Assembly (NCBI GenBank): GCA_964371055.1
Contig: CAYJLF010000016.1
Coordinates: 62,001-126,000, forward strand
DNA from: CAYJLF01 sp964371055
GTDB taxonomy: Bacteria > Eisenbacteria > RBG-16-71-46 > CAIMUX01
DNA: 64,000 nt
Direction: 5' to 3'
In this document: piece after piece, positions 45,405 through 55,135 of the stretch
Position numbering within the stretch: the first letter of the stretch is position 1
Layout: the number at the start of each line of letters is the position of its first letter
Notes under the pieces: model-generated
What the model was told of the DNA's origin: nothing
What the model saw: only the letters and a program-made list of their open reading frames with translations
The model's database searches: none
Made by a program: the position numbers and the translations under genes

Positions 45405-47243
45405 ATGCCTCGCGCCATCCGGTACCGGGAGCTCTACGAAGGAGCGCAGTTTCTGTTGCTGCTCAGCCGCGACCTCGAGCGGGTCTCGGCCCAGCAGGAT
45501 CCGTCACGGGTCATCCGCATGGCCGTCCGGCGCCTCGGGGAGTACTTCCATGCCGACCTCGCGGTCCAGGTCGACGTTCGCCGCGCCGACGGCGGCCTCG
45601 AGCGCCCCTTCGCACTCGGTCTCAGCCCGCGGGGACAGCGCCTCGTTTCAGGGCCGGCGGAGTCGGGCTTCCTCGAGGAGTGCCGCGCGTTCCTCCGCCG
45701 CCCTATCGGGCCCGCGGATCACACCCGGATTCTGTTGCGGGTGCTGAACGACGACCGGCCCGAGGCGGTCCTCGCACTCTTTCGTCCAGGGCGCAAGTTC
45801 TCGCGGCGGGAGACGCAGCTGGGACAGGCGGCGGCCGAGATCCTGAGCGAGAACCTCCGTCACCGCGAACGCGAGCGGGCCCAGGCGATGCGGGAGCGGA
45901 TCTACGCGAAGATCCTGGGCGAGATCCGACCCCAGGACGTCCTCTACCAGATCCTGCACGGCCTGAAGCGACTCCTGCAGTACGACCACGGCGGTGCCGT
46001 GCTTCTGGTCGATCCCGACCAGAGGGAGCTGGCGGTGCGGGCCGAGATCATCGCGTGGACCAAGGCGAAATCGGAACGGATCGGACAGCGCCTGCCGCTC
46101 ACCGAGGAGTTGCGCTCCTGGATCGAAGCGAACCGGCGGCCGGTCCTGCTGCGGGCGGACCTCCCTTCCACCGACCCGCCGCAGGTCGACATGGTCGATC
46201 CGGGGGCCGGCGGCGCGGCGGTTCCCCCCTGCCTGCGGCGCGAGTTGACCGACCCGCCCCCCGGCACGCCACCGGCGCGCGCGATGATCGTGGCCGTCCT
46301 GCGCCATCGCGGCGACACGCTCGGCATCCTGCAACTTCGCTCCACTTCGCTGTCTGCGTTCGCCCCGTCGGACCTGCGCCTCCTGGAGGAGTTCCTTCCG
46401 CTCGCCTCGCTGACCTTGCACAACTCGACCCTGTACAAGACCCAGCACGATCTGCTTCTCACCGCGGAGCGGCGGACGGCTTTGGCGGTCCTGGCCCGCG
46501 CCATCGCGCACGATCTGGCGAACGCTTTCACGGTGATGCTCCCCCTGCTGCAGCAGATGCGGGTCGATGTCGGCCGCGGCGAGGCTGGAACGACGTCTCT
46601 CCCGCCGTCCCTCGACGGGCTCGCCCCACAACCCAAGGCGACGGATCGTGAGCGCCTGGCCCGGGACCTGGAGGTGCTCGAGCACTATGCCAGGTCTTCG
46701 TCCCGGATCTTCCAGGGGCTCCTGTCGATGGCCAAGGGCGTGCAGGAGCCCGCCGCCTGGATCGATCCGGCCGGCGTGCTCGAGTCGATCCAGCGGATGC
46801 TCGGCCCCTCGCTGCACGCGCGGCGAATCGAGCTGCGGCGCGAGGTCGAGGGCACTCTGCCGAAGGTCTTCGCCCGGCGCGGCGACCTGGAACAGGTCAT
46901 ACTCAACCTGGTCTACAACGCGCGCGACGCGATGCCGGACGGCGGAGCACTCACCTTGCGGGCGCGCGGGAGGGACGACGGCGTGGAGATCGCGGTCATC
47001 GATACCGGCCACGGCATGACCGAGGAGGTGAAACGACGGATCTTCGAACCGTTCTTCACCACCAAGCGGGCCGGCTCGGGACTCGGACTCGACATCTGCC
47101 GGTCGATCCTCTGGGACTACGACGGCCGGATCGAGCTCGACTCGGAACCGGGACGCGGAACGGTGGTCACGATCTGGCTGCCGCGCGTCGCCGAGCGGCT
47201 GGCGTCGGGCCGATCGACGCGAGGACCGGCCGATGGAATCTGA
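45405..47243 (+). CDS. GAF-domain sensor histidine kinase
   Basis: The 612-residue soluble kinase has two GAF-like regions (about 25-165 and 180-345: DLAVQVDVRRADGG; YDHGGAVLLVDPDQREL...TLGILQLRSTSLSAF). Phosphoacceptor His369 lies in LARAIAHDLANAF, then an HATPase_c domain with N-box Asn505 (LNLVYNARDAMPDGG), VIDTGHGM, IFEPFFTTK and GSGLGLDICRSIL. There are no membrane segments, so it senses a cytosolic or diffusible cue. Start 45405 is preferred over upstream in-frame codons because the GAF begins soon after and a TAATCT box lies 10 nt before. Its end overlaps the response regulator by 11 nt, so they form a two-component pair. Confidence 0.9.
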   Translation: MPRAIRYRELYEGAQFLLLLSRDLERVSAQQDPSRVIRMAVRRLGEYFHADLAVQVDVRRADGGLERPFALGLSPRGQRLVSGPAESGFLEECRAFLRRPIGPADHTRILLRVLNDDRPEAVLALFRPGRKFSRRETQLGQAAAEILSENLRHRERERAQAMRERIYAKILGEIRPQDVLYQILHGLKRLLQYDHGGAVLLVDPDQRELAVRAEIIAWTKAKSERIGQRLPLTEELRSWIEANRRPVLLRADLPSTDPPQVDMVDPGAGGAAVPPCLRRELTDPPPGTPPARAMIVAVLRHRGDTLGILQLRSTSLSAFAPSDLRLLEEFLPLASLTLHNSTLYKTQHDLLLTAERRTALAVLARAIAHDLANAFTVMLPLLQQMRVDVGRGEAGTTSLPPSLDGLAPQPKATDRERLARDLEVLEHYARSSSRIFQGLLSMAKGVQEPAAWIDPAGVLESIQRMLGPSLHARRIELRREVEGTLPKVFARRGDLEQVILNLVYNARDAMPDGGALTLRARGRDDGVEIAVIDTGHGMTEEVKRRIFEPFFTTKRAGSGLGLDICRSILWDYDGRIELDSEPGRGTVVTIWLPRVAERLASGRSTRGPADGI

Positions 47244-48561
47244 CGCGATCCGCCCGCCCCGCCTTCTCCCCTCGATCCTGCCGCCGGGACCGGGGGAACG
47301 ACGCCGCGTCCTGGTGGTCGACGACGAGCCGGGGATCTGCTACATGGCGCGGCGGGTGCTCGAGCCCCGTTTCGAAGTTCACGACGCCCTCTCCGGCGAG
47401 GATGCGCTCCGCCTGCTCGAGACCGAGGCCTTTCACATCGCCATGGTCGACGTCCGCCTCCCGGGGATGTCAGGGCTCGATCTGCTCACGACGCTCAAGA
47501 CCGTCTCCCCCTCCACCGACGTGATCGTCATGACCGGCAGCGCGGTCGACGTCGACGAAGCGCTCGAAGCCGCCATCCGCCGGCGCGCCTTCTTCTTTCT
47601 CCGCAAACCGTTTCCGATGACGATCCTCGAGACGCTCGCCACGCGCGTGGCGGAAAAGCAGGAACTGGAAGAGCAGCTCGACCGCTACACCCGAACCTTG
47701 GAGCAGAACCTCGAAGCGGCGCGGATCTTTCAGCGGGGACTCCTCCCGGCCTTCTCCTGGCGGGGCGAGCAGCTGCGGATCTCCGCCGCGTACCGACCCA
47801 GCGAGCAACTCGGCGGCGACTTCTTCGACTACTGGACGTTGCCGTCGGGGGGCACCGGCATCGTCATCGCCGACGTCATGGGACACGGCCCGGGGGCAGC
47901 GATGGTGACCGGGATCGTCAAGAGCCAGCTCCGGTCCCTGAGCGCGGAGATCCTCGATCCGGGATCGGTGCTGGAAGCGCTCGAGGAGGAGTTGGAGCGG
48001 ATTACGCTCTCCCGCTTCCTCAGCGCATTCCTCCTCTTCGATCGTCCGGACGAAGGGGAGTTCGCCTGGGCGAGCGCCGGACATCCGCCGGCCCTCCTCT
48101 GGACCCGCGCCCATCCGGCCGGAGAGCCCCGCCTCGAACCTCTGGTCGCCGCCGGATTCCTGCTCAATACCGGGCTACCTCGCCAGCCCCGCGCGACCCG
48201 GACGCTGCGGCGAACGACGGGGAGCCGCCTCCTCCTCTACACCGACGGCTATCCCGAGGCGCGGAATCGCGCCGGAGCGCCGTTCGACAGCCCGGCCGAG
48301 CCCGGAGCGCAGGCTCCGGCGATCGCGTCCCCTCCACCGCCGATCCCGGAGTCCGCCGTTCCGGCAGTCTCCGCCTCCCTCGACTCGACCGATCCACGCC
48401 TGATCGACCCCCGGTCGCTCTTCGTGCAGGCCGCGGTCCATGCGCTCGGCGCCGCCGACCCATCCGCGGGGATCGAGATTCTGGAGAAATTCCTCGAAGC
48501 CTTCGCGGGGGAGTTCCCGCCGGCGGACGATCGGGCCGCGATCCTGATCCACCTGGACTGA
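47233..48561 (+). CDS. Response regulator with SpoIIE/PP2C phosphatase output (RsbU-like)
   Basis: The 442-residue protein has a receiver domain (residues ~24-140): acidic pair Asp30-Asp31 in VLVVDDEPG, phosphoacceptor Asp73 in MVDVRLPGMSG, Thr in VIVMTGSA and Lys in FLRKPF. A coiled-coil linker leads to a SpoIIE/PP2C-like phosphatase: LGGDFFDYW, IADVMGHGPGAAM and TDGYPEA carry metal-binding Asp residues. A Pro/Ala-rich insert of about 45 residues precedes the last ADDRAAILIHLD strand, which is unusual. Such proteins dephosphorylate an anti-anti-sigma factor when phosphorylated; no anti-sigma partner is in the window. It overlaps the kinase by 11 nt. Confidence 0.9.
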   Translation: MESDAIRPPRLLPSILPPGPGERRRVLVVDDEPGICYMARRVLEPRFEVHDALSGEDALRLLETEAFHIAMVDVRLPGMSGLDLLTTLKTVSPSTDVIVMTGSAVDVDEALEAAIRRRAFFFLRKPFPMTILETLATRVAEKQELEEQLDRYTRTLEQNLEAARIFQRGLLPAFSWRGEQLRISAAYRPSEQLGGDFFDYWTLPSGGTGIVIADVMGHGPGAAMVTGIVKSQLRSLSAEILDPGSVLEALEEELERITLSRFLSAFLLFDRPDEGEFAWASAGHPPALLWTRAHPAGEPRLEPLVAAGFLLNTGLPRQPRATRTLRRTTGSRLLLYTDGYPEARNRAGAPFDSPAEPGAQAPAIASPPPPIPESAVPAVSASLDSTDPRLIDPRSLFVQAAVHALGAADPSAGIEILEKFLEAFAGEFPPADDRAAILIHLD

Positions 48562-48731
48562 TCGGCGCCGCCGCCGCGACGGCCGGAACGCCCCGGACTG
48601 GCGGGCGGACCGTCCACCCGGCTGGCCCAGGGGGACTTGGTCGGACCGGGCCTCGCCCTTCTTGCGATCAGGAATCCGCGGACCCCGAGGGCTCCGAGAC
48701 CTTAGGATGCCCGATTTCTCACGGGTTCCCC

Positions 48732-48737
48732 TATACT
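48732..48737 (+). promoter_or_regulatory. -10 box (TATACT)
   Basis: TATACT lies 77 nt before the first tandem subtilase gene; no good -35. A 70-nt leader with GGGAGG follows. Confidence 0.45.
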
Positions 48738-48814
48738 TGTGCTGCGGGCTGTCGGGGGGCCCGCACTTTCTTCCTTCGCCATCTTTCCCCAGACATTTAC
48801 GCAGGGAGGTTCGC

Positions 48815-51775
48815 ATGCTGCGACCGGTATCGATCGAGACCACGCGACGGGACCGGAGCGTCCGTCGCCGGCTGGCGGCTTCACTCGGGCTCGCGCTTGT
48901 CGTAGGCGCCATCCTCCTGGGATCGGTGTTCAGCAGCGCGGAGGCCGGAAGACTCCACCCGGCGGTCCAGGATCAGTTCGCCGACCTGGCCCCGACGGAC
49001 GAGGCCACCGTCCTTCTGATCCTGACGGATCAGGCCGACATCAGCGCCCTCAACGGCGCGCTCAAGATGCAGCGAGCGACCCGGCAGGAACGGCATCGCC
49101 AGGTGATCGAGGAACTGCAGAAGGCGGCGGCGCGCTCGCAGGGGCCTCTGATTGATGAGTTGAACCGGCGGAGGGGGCTGGGGCAGATCTCCGGCTTCAC
49201 GCCCTACTGGATCACGAACCTCATCGTCGTCCGAGGTCAGCGCGGCGCGATCGAGGAACTGGCGGCCCGACTCGACATCGACGTGGTCGAACCTGAAGTC
49301 CGCCCCGAATTGATCGAGCCGATCGGCGGCCTCCCGGCGCTCGGAGCGACCGAGAAGAACGAGCGCGCGGGCCTGACCCCCGGCGTCCGCGCCGTGCGCG
49401 CCAACGAGGTCTGGCACAACCTGGGGATCGACGGCACCGGCGCCCTGGTCGCCGTGATCGACACCGGTGTCGACGGAAATCACCAGGCGCTTCGCTACAA
49501 CTGGCGCGGCTACCAGGGCGCGCACCCCTGGCAGGAATGCTGGCTCGACGTCCTCGGGACCAACACGCAGTTTCCTAACGATGGCTATGGCCACGGCACG
49601 CACGTGATGGGGACGATCGCCGGGATGACGGCGGCCGACTCGATCGGCGTCGCCTACGGCGCGCAGTGGATCGCCTGCAACGCCATCAACCAGGGCGTCG
49701 GCTCCGGCTTCGACCAGGACGTGATCGACTGTTTCCAGTGGCTGGCCGATCCCGACGGGAATCCGAACACCGTCGATGACGTGCCGGACGTGGTGCAAAA
49801 CTCCTGGCGGATCAACGAGGGCTTCGGCGGCGGCTACACCGATTGCGATACCCGCTGGTGGGCCGCGATCGACAACTGCGAGGCCTCCGGCGTGGTGGTG
49901 ACCTTCTCCGCCGGCAACGAGGGGCCGGGCGCGCAGACGATCGGGTCGCCTTCGGACCGCGCCACCACCGCGTACAACGTCTTCTCCGTCGGAGCGGTCG
50001 ACGCGACCAACTATCAGTTCCCCTACCCGATCGCCGGCTTCTCCAGCCGCGGCCCGACCGGGTGCAACGTTCCCGTGGAGCTGAAGATCAAGCCGGAGAT
50101 CAGCGCGCCGGGCGTCGCGGTCTATTCCGCGTGGCCGGGTGGCGGATACACCAATCTCGACGGCACGTCGATGGCCGGCCCGCACGTGGCCGGCGTGGTG
50201 GGGCTGATGCGCGCGGCCAACCCCGACGTCGATGTCGACACGATCAAGCAGATCCTCTTCGACACCGCGCGTGATGAGGGACCGGCCGGCGAAGACAACA
50301 CCTACGGCTGGGGAATGATCGATGCCTACGAGTCGGTCATCCGCGTCCTCACCGGCTATGGCACGCTGGCGGGTGAGGTGACCAACGCCAGCAACGGCGG
50401 TACGCCGATCGATGGCGCGACCGTGCGGCTGGTGGAGATCAACCGCAACTTCGTCAGCGACGCGGTCGGCCACTACTCCGGCATGGCGGCGGAGGGGACC
50501 TACACCGCCGAGGTGACCCACCCCTCCTTCGCCACGGTCAACCTCCCCGGAGTCAGCCTGCTGGCCGGCGAGACGACCACGCAGGACTTCGCCCTCAACG
50601 ACACCGGCAGCCCGACCTTCGTCGATCTCGACTCCCCGGAGGCGGTGCAGGATCCGAACGCACCGATCCCGGTCTCGGTCCTGATCGAGGACTACAGCGC
50701 CATCGCGGCGGCCACCCTGACCTGGCGCGTGAACGGCGGCTCCTTCAGCGACGTGCCGATGGCGCTCCAGCCGTCCGGCCGGCACCTGGCCCTGATCCCG
50801 GGCCAGGCGGTCGGATCGAACATCGAGTTCTACCTCACGGCCGAAGACATCGAGGGGAATGACGGCATCGATCCGCCCGGAGCGCCGATCGACCTGCACC
50901 AGATCCTCGTGACCTTCGCCTTCTTCGTCGAGGACGGCGAGACCGAACAGGGCTGGACTCTCTCCGCGCCCGGCGACGCGGTCAACGGCCGTTGGGTGCG
51001 GATGGATCCGTACGGCACGCAGTCGGGCGGCATCCAGGTGGAGCCGGCGGACGATCACACGGCGGCGCCCGGCACGCAGTGCTTCGTCACCGGAGCGGGT
51101 ACGCCCGGGGGACCCGCGAGCGGATCCGACGTCGACGGCGGGTGCGTGACTCTCCTCTCGCCGGTGATCGACCTCGCGACCGCCGAGGAGGCGATCGTCC
51201 GTTACTGGCGGTGGTTCATCAACACCGGCGGCATGGGCGGTTACATGCTCGCTTATGTCAGCAACAACAACGGCAACTCCTGGGTCATCCTCGAGCAGCT
51301 CCCGGGCGGCCTGGCCAACCAGTGGACGCAGCGGAGCTACAACCTCGCCGACCTCCTTCCGCTGACCGACCGGATGCGGTTCCGCTTCCTGGTCTGTGAC
51401 AACGGGGAGGAGTCACTGGTCGAGGCGGCGATCGATGACTTCATCATCGAAGGGATCCCCGGCGTGACCGCGATCGAAGGGACGCTCGCGGAGGGCGGCT
51501 CCACGCGATTGATGCCGAATCGTCCGAACCCGTTCTCACGGGAGACCTCGATCCGATTCCACCTCGCCGAGTCCGGTCCGGCCGACCTGGTGGTCTACGA
51601 TCCCGCCGGACGCCGCGTCCGCGCACTGGTTTCGGGTCCTCAGGGTGCCGGCGAGCACGCCGTCACCTGGGACGGGCGGGACGACCAGGGGCACGTGGTC
51701 AGCGCCGGCGTCTACTTTTACGAGCTGCGCGCGTCCGGAGTCGAGACGCAGAGGAAGATGCTGCTGCTGAGGTGA
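48815..51775 (+). CDS. Secreted subtilase, tandem paralogue 1
   Basis: The 986-residue protein has a basic signal peptide (RRRLAASLGLALVVGAILLG...EA). A ~150-residue pro-region (PYWITNLIVVRGQRGAIEEL, I9-like) precedes the S8 domain: Asp216 (VAVIDTGVDGNH), His260 (GHGTHVMGT), Asn368 (FSAGNEGP) and Ser452 (GTSMAGPHVAG). Downstream are a carboxypeptidase-regulatory-like domain (GTLAGEVTNASNGGTPIDGA), a beta domain with DPNAPIPVSVLIEDY, a jelly-roll-like region (WTLSAPGDAVNGRWVRMDPYG...VIDLATAEEAIVRYWRWF) and the FlgD-like end (NRPNPFSRETSIRFHL...YDPAGRRVRALV...GVYFYELRA...RKMLLLR). It is of the bacillopeptidase-F kind. GGGAGG precedes ATG 48815. A T-tailed terminator follows at 51858. Confidence 0.9.
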   Translation: MLRPVSIETTRRDRSVRRRLAASLGLALVVGAILLGSVFSSAEAGRLHPAVQDQFADLAPTDEATVLLILTDQADISALNGALKMQRATRQERHRQVIEELQKAAARSQGPLIDELNRRRGLGQISGFTPYWITNLIVVRGQRGAIEELAARLDIDVVEPEVRPELIEPIGGLPALGATEKNERAGLTPGVRAVRANEVWHNLGIDGTGALVAVIDTGVDGNHQALRYNWRGYQGAHPWQECWLDVLGTNTQFPNDGYGHGTHVMGTIAGMTAADSIGVAYGAQWIACNAINQGVGSGFDQDVIDCFQWLADPDGNPNTVDDVPDVVQNSWRINEGFGGGYTDCDTRWWAAIDNCEASGVVVTFSAGNEGPGAQTIGSPSDRATTAYNVFSVGAVDATNYQFPYPIAGFSSRGPTGCNVPVELKIKPEISAPGVAVYSAWPGGGYTNLDGTSMAGPHVAGVVGLMRAANPDVDVDTIKQILFDTARDEGPAGEDNTYGWGMIDAYESVIRVLTGYGTLAGEVTNASNGGTPIDGATVRLVEINRNFVSDAVGHYSGMAAEGTYTAEVTHPSFATVNLPGVSLLAGETTTQDFALNDTGSPTFVDLDSPEAVQDPNAPIPVSVLIEDYSAIAAATLTWRVNGGSFSDVPMALQPSGRHLALIPGQAVGSNIEFYLTAEDIEGNDGIDPPGAPIDLHQILVTFAFFVEDGETEQGWTLSAPGDAVNGRWVRMDPYGTQSGGIQVEPADDHTAAPGTQCFVTGAGTPGGPASGSDVDGGCVTLLSPVIDLATAEEAIVRYWRWFINTGGMGGYMLAYVSNNNGNSWVILEQLPGGLANQWTQRSYNLADLLPLTDRMRFRFLVCDNGEESLVEAAIDDFIIEGIPGVTAIEGTLAEGGSTRLMPNRPNPFSRETSIRFHLAESGPADLVVYDPAGRRVRALVSGPQGAGEHAVTWDGRDDQGHVVSAGVYFYELRASGVETQRKMLLLR

Positions 51776-51857
51776 TCGCACCGTTTCCGTCCTCCTCTCT
51801 CGAGCCGGAAGTCTGACGACCGGAGAGCGACGGAGACAGCGGTCGGCGGCATCGGAA

Positions 51858-51893
51858 GGGCGGAGAGTCGTAAGACTCTCCGCCCGGTTTTTT
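51858..51893 (+). terminator. Rho-independent terminator
   Basis: A perfect 12-bp stem (51858-51869 with 51874-51885), tetraloop GTAA, followed by GGTTTTTT. It is the cleanest intrinsic terminator in the window and separates subtilase 1 from subtilase 2. Confidence 0.9.
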
Positions 51894-51983
51894 CCCCGGC
51901 CACGGGAAGGGCGATCCGTGCCTGCGGATACGCCACCGCCCCTCCCTGCTGAACACGCCCGTATCATCCCGAGCCCCAATGCG

Positions 51984-51989
51984 GTATCA
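51984..51989 (+). promoter_or_regulatory. -10 box (TATCAT)
   Basis: GCGGTATCATTTTACG carries a TATCAT box 130 nt before subtilase 2; an identical TATCAT is at 51962-51967. Which is used is unclear. Confidence 0.35.
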
Positions 51990-52118
51990 TTTTACGCGGA
52001 CTGTGCAGTCCCCGGCTTCGCCGGATCGGTTCCCGCAGCGCCGCCTCCGGGCGCCCGCCGCCCTCGGGACCGCGCCCCGCAGCCAGGGGCGCCGAACTTC
52101 CGCCAGGAGGAGACACCA

Positions 52119-55067
52119 ATGTCGCGTCACCCATCGCGCCCCTCGTTCCGGGCCCTCTCGCCCCCCACCCTGGCAGCGCTCCTCTTCGCCTCCGCGCTGG
52201 CGGCCCTCCCGCCGGCTTCCCTGGCCGGCACGCTGCACCCGGCCGCGGCCGAGGAATTGAACCGCCTGAGACCGGCCGATGAGGCCACCGTGCTCCTGAT
52301 CCTCGACGACCAGGCCCCGATTCCGGCCCTGAACGACGCGTTGAAGCGGGAGAGAACGGGGCTGGCGGAGCGCCACCGGCGGGTGCTGCTCGAACTGCAG
52401 CAGGCGGCCTCGCGCTCGCAAGGGCCGCTGCTGCAGGAGTTGGAGCGGCTCCGCGCCCGCGGAATGGTCTCCCGTTACCGGTCGTACTGGATCAGCAACC
52501 TGGTCCGGGTGAGGGGACAGCGTGCCGCGATCGAAGCACTCGTCTCGCGCGCCGACATCGCCGTGGTCGAACGGGCTGTCCGGCCGCAACTCATCGCTCC
52601 GGTCGGGGAACGTCCGGTCATCGGTGCAGGAAAGGGCCGGGGCGAAGCGACCCCCGGCCTGCGCGCGATCCGAGCGCCCGAGGTCTGGCGCGACTTCGGT
52701 CTGAACGGCGCGGGGGTACTCGTCGCCAACATGGACACCGGGGTCGATGGAACCCACCCGGCGCTGGCCGACCGCTGGCGGGGGCGGAACGGGCAGCATC
52801 CCTGGCCGGAGTGCTGGCTGGATGTCGTGGGCACCAACACCGAGTTCCCGACCGACGCCGGATCGCACGGCACGCACGTGATGGGGACGATCTGCGGCCT
52901 GGATGCCGGCACAGAGGACTCGATCGGCGTCGCCTGGGGAGCCGAGTGGATCGCCTGCAACGCGATCGGACAGAATTCGAACCCCGACTTCGACGGAGAT
53001 GTCATCGCCTGCTTCGAGTGGCTGGCCGACCCCGACGGCAATCCGAACACGATCGACGACGTGCCGGCGGTGGTGCAGAACTCCTGGCGCGTCCACGAGG
53101 GATTCTCCGGCTACACCGACTGCGACAGCCGCTGGTGGGAGGCGATCGACAACTGCGAAGCGGCCGGTGTCGTCGTGACCTTCTCCGCCGGGAACGAGGG
53201 GCCGAACCCGTCGACGATCGGTTCGCCCCCGGACCGCGCCCTCACGCCGTACAACGCCTTCTCGATCGGCGCAGTCGATGCCACCCACTACGAGTTCCCC
53301 TACCCGATCGCGTCCTTCTCCAGCCGCGGTCCGACTGGCTGCGACGTGATTCCCTCCCTTAAGATCAAGCCGGAGGTCTCGGCCCCGGGCGTGACCGTCT
53401 GGTCCTCGATCCCCGACAGCGGCTACACCAACATGGACGGAACTTCGATGGCCGGCCCGCATGTGGCCGGAGCGGTCGCCCTGATTCGCGCCGCCAATCC
53501 TGACCTGGATGTCGACAGCATCAAGCAGATCCTGATGGAGACCGCTCGCGATCTCGGCGACCCCGGCGAGGACAACACGTTCGGCTGGGGCGTGATCGAC
53601 GTCTACGCGGCGGTCAGCTACGCCCTCTCCGATCTCGGTCGCATCGAGGGCTCGGCCACCAACGGCAGTAACGGCGGGAGCCCGGTCCATCTCGCGCAGG
53701 TCCGGCTGGCGGAGATCGGCCGCGATCTCTACACCAACCAGGCGGGGTTCTACACCGGCGTCGCCGCGCCGGGGACCTACACGCTGGAGGTGACTCATCC
53801 CTCCTTCGCCTCGGTGGTCCTTCCGGGTGTGACCCTCGTCAACCAGCAGACCACGGTACAGGATGTTGTCCTGACCGACATCCTCGGTCCGCAGTTCCTT
53901 GACCTGCAATTCCCGGAGACCTGGCAGGATCCCGACCACCCCGTGGCGGTCTCGACACGCATCTACGAAGAGAGTTCGCTCGATCTCGCCGAAGTGCACT
54001 GGCGCGTCGACGGTGGGCCCTTCCAGACCGTACCCCTCATCGCGCAACCGACCGGCCGCCACGAGGGCCTCATCCCGGGGCAGCCGGTCGGCTCGCTGAT
54101 CGAGTTCTACCTCCGCGGAGTCGACCGTGTCGCCAACGAGGGGATCGACCCGCCCGGCGCCCCGGCCGACCTCTATGCGATCCGCATGACCCGGGCCTAC
54201 TTTGTCGACGACGCCGAGGAAGACCGCGGGTGGGTTCTCTCCGCGTCGGGCGATGCCGTCAACGGGCGCTGGGTCCGGATGGACCCCTACGGCACGATGC
54301 ATCTCTCCACGCCGGTCGAGCCGGCCGATGACCACACTCCCGACCCGGGGGTGAATTGCTTCGTCACCGGCGCCGGAATGCCGGACGGACCTGCATCCGG
54401 GTCCGACGTCGACGCCGGCTGCGTCACACTTCTCTCGCCGGTGATCGATCTCGCCGGCGCGCAGGAAGCGGTCCTCTCCTACTGGCGGTGGTTTGCCAAC
54501 GTCAATGGACCCGGCGGCAGCTTCACCGTCACCGCCAGCCACGACAATGGCACGACCTGGGTCCAGGTCGAGCAGCTCCTCAATCTGAGTGCGAACCAGT
54601 GGACGTTCCGGAGCTTCGACCTCGGAACGCTGCTCCCGCTGACCAGCCAGCTGCGCGTCCGTTTCGTCGCGTGTGATACCGGCATCGAGTCCCTGGTCGA
54701 GGCCGCGGTCGACGACTTTCTGGTCGAGGGGATGCCGGTCCCGGCCGCGGTCCCGGGTGACGACGACTCGAACGGCTCGTCGATGCTCCCGGCGACGGCC
54801 CTCCGCCCGGGACGGCCCAGTCCTTTCGAAAGGGAGACTCTGATCTCCTACCGCCTCGGCGTGGCGGGTCCCGTGCGGCTGACGGTCTATGATCCGTCGG
54901 GACGCTCGGTCCGCACGCTGGTGCGCGGCGATCAGGCCGCGGGCGAGCAGGTGGCCCGCTGGGACGGTCGGGATGACTCCGGACGTGAGCTCGGGGCTGG
55001 AGTCTATTTCTACGAGTTGCGCGCGGCCGACCAGGCCGCGCAGCGGAAGATTCTGCTGCTGCGCTGA
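52119..55067 (+). CDS. Secreted subtilase, tandem paralogue 2
   Basis: The 982-residue protein parallels its neighbours domain by domain. It has a signal peptide (AALLFASALAALPPASLA|GT), I9-like pro-region (RSYWISNLVRVRGQRAAIEA), and an S8 domain with Asp206 (VANMDTGVDGTH), His250 (GSHGTHVMGT), Asn359 (FSAGNEGP) and Ser443 (GTSMAGPHVAG). The carboxypeptidase-regulatory-like (TNGSNGGSPVHLAQV), jelly-roll-like (WVLSASGDAVNGRWVRMDPYG, LSYWRWFANV) and FlgD-like modules (LRPGRPSPFERETLISYRL...KILLLR) follow. GGAGG precedes ATG 52119. It has its own promoter region after the terminator, so it may be expressed separately from copy 1. Confidence 0.9.
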   Translation: MSRHPSRPSFRALSPPTLAALLFASALAALPPASLAGTLHPAAAEELNRLRPADEATVLLILDDQAPIPALNDALKRERTGLAERHRRVLLELQQAASRSQGPLLQELERLRARGMVSRYRSYWISNLVRVRGQRAAIEALVSRADIAVVERAVRPQLIAPVGERPVIGAGKGRGEATPGLRAIRAPEVWRDFGLNGAGVLVANMDTGVDGTHPALADRWRGRNGQHPWPECWLDVVGTNTEFPTDAGSHGTHVMGTICGLDAGTEDSIGVAWGAEWIACNAIGQNSNPDFDGDVIACFEWLADPDGNPNTIDDVPAVVQNSWRVHEGFSGYTDCDSRWWEAIDNCEAAGVVVTFSAGNEGPNPSTIGSPPDRALTPYNAFSIGAVDATHYEFPYPIASFSSRGPTGCDVIPSLKIKPEVSAPGVTVWSSIPDSGYTNMDGTSMAGPHVAGAVALIRAANPDLDVDSIKQILMETARDLGDPGEDNTFGWGVIDVYAAVSYALSDLGRIEGSATNGSNGGSPVHLAQVRLAEIGRDLYTNQAGFYTGVAAPGTYTLEVTHPSFASVVLPGVTLVNQQTTVQDVVLTDILGPQFLDLQFPETWQDPDHPVAVSTRIYEESSLDLAEVHWRVDGGPFQTVPLIAQPTGRHEGLIPGQPVGSLIEFYLRGVDRVANEGIDPPGAPADLYAIRMTRAYFVDDAEEDRGWVLSASGDAVNGRWVRMDPYGTMHLSTPVEPADDHTPDPGVNCFVTGAGMPDGPASGSDVDAGCVTLLSPVIDLAGAQEAVLSYWRWFANVNGPGGSFTVTASHDNGTTWVQVEQLLNLSANQWTFRSFDLGTLLPLTSQLRVRFVACDTGIESLVEAAVDDFLVEGMPVPAAVPGDDDSNGSSMLPATALRPGRPSPFERETLISYRLGVAGPVRLTVYDPSGRSVRTLVRGDQAAGEQVARWDGRDDSGRELGAGVYFYELRAADQAAQRKILLLR

Positions 55068-55135
55068 GCGCCGGGCGCGCGGCCCGCGGAATCGATCGGA
55101 TCGTTGGCTCGCAGATTCACGGGAGGATGACATCG

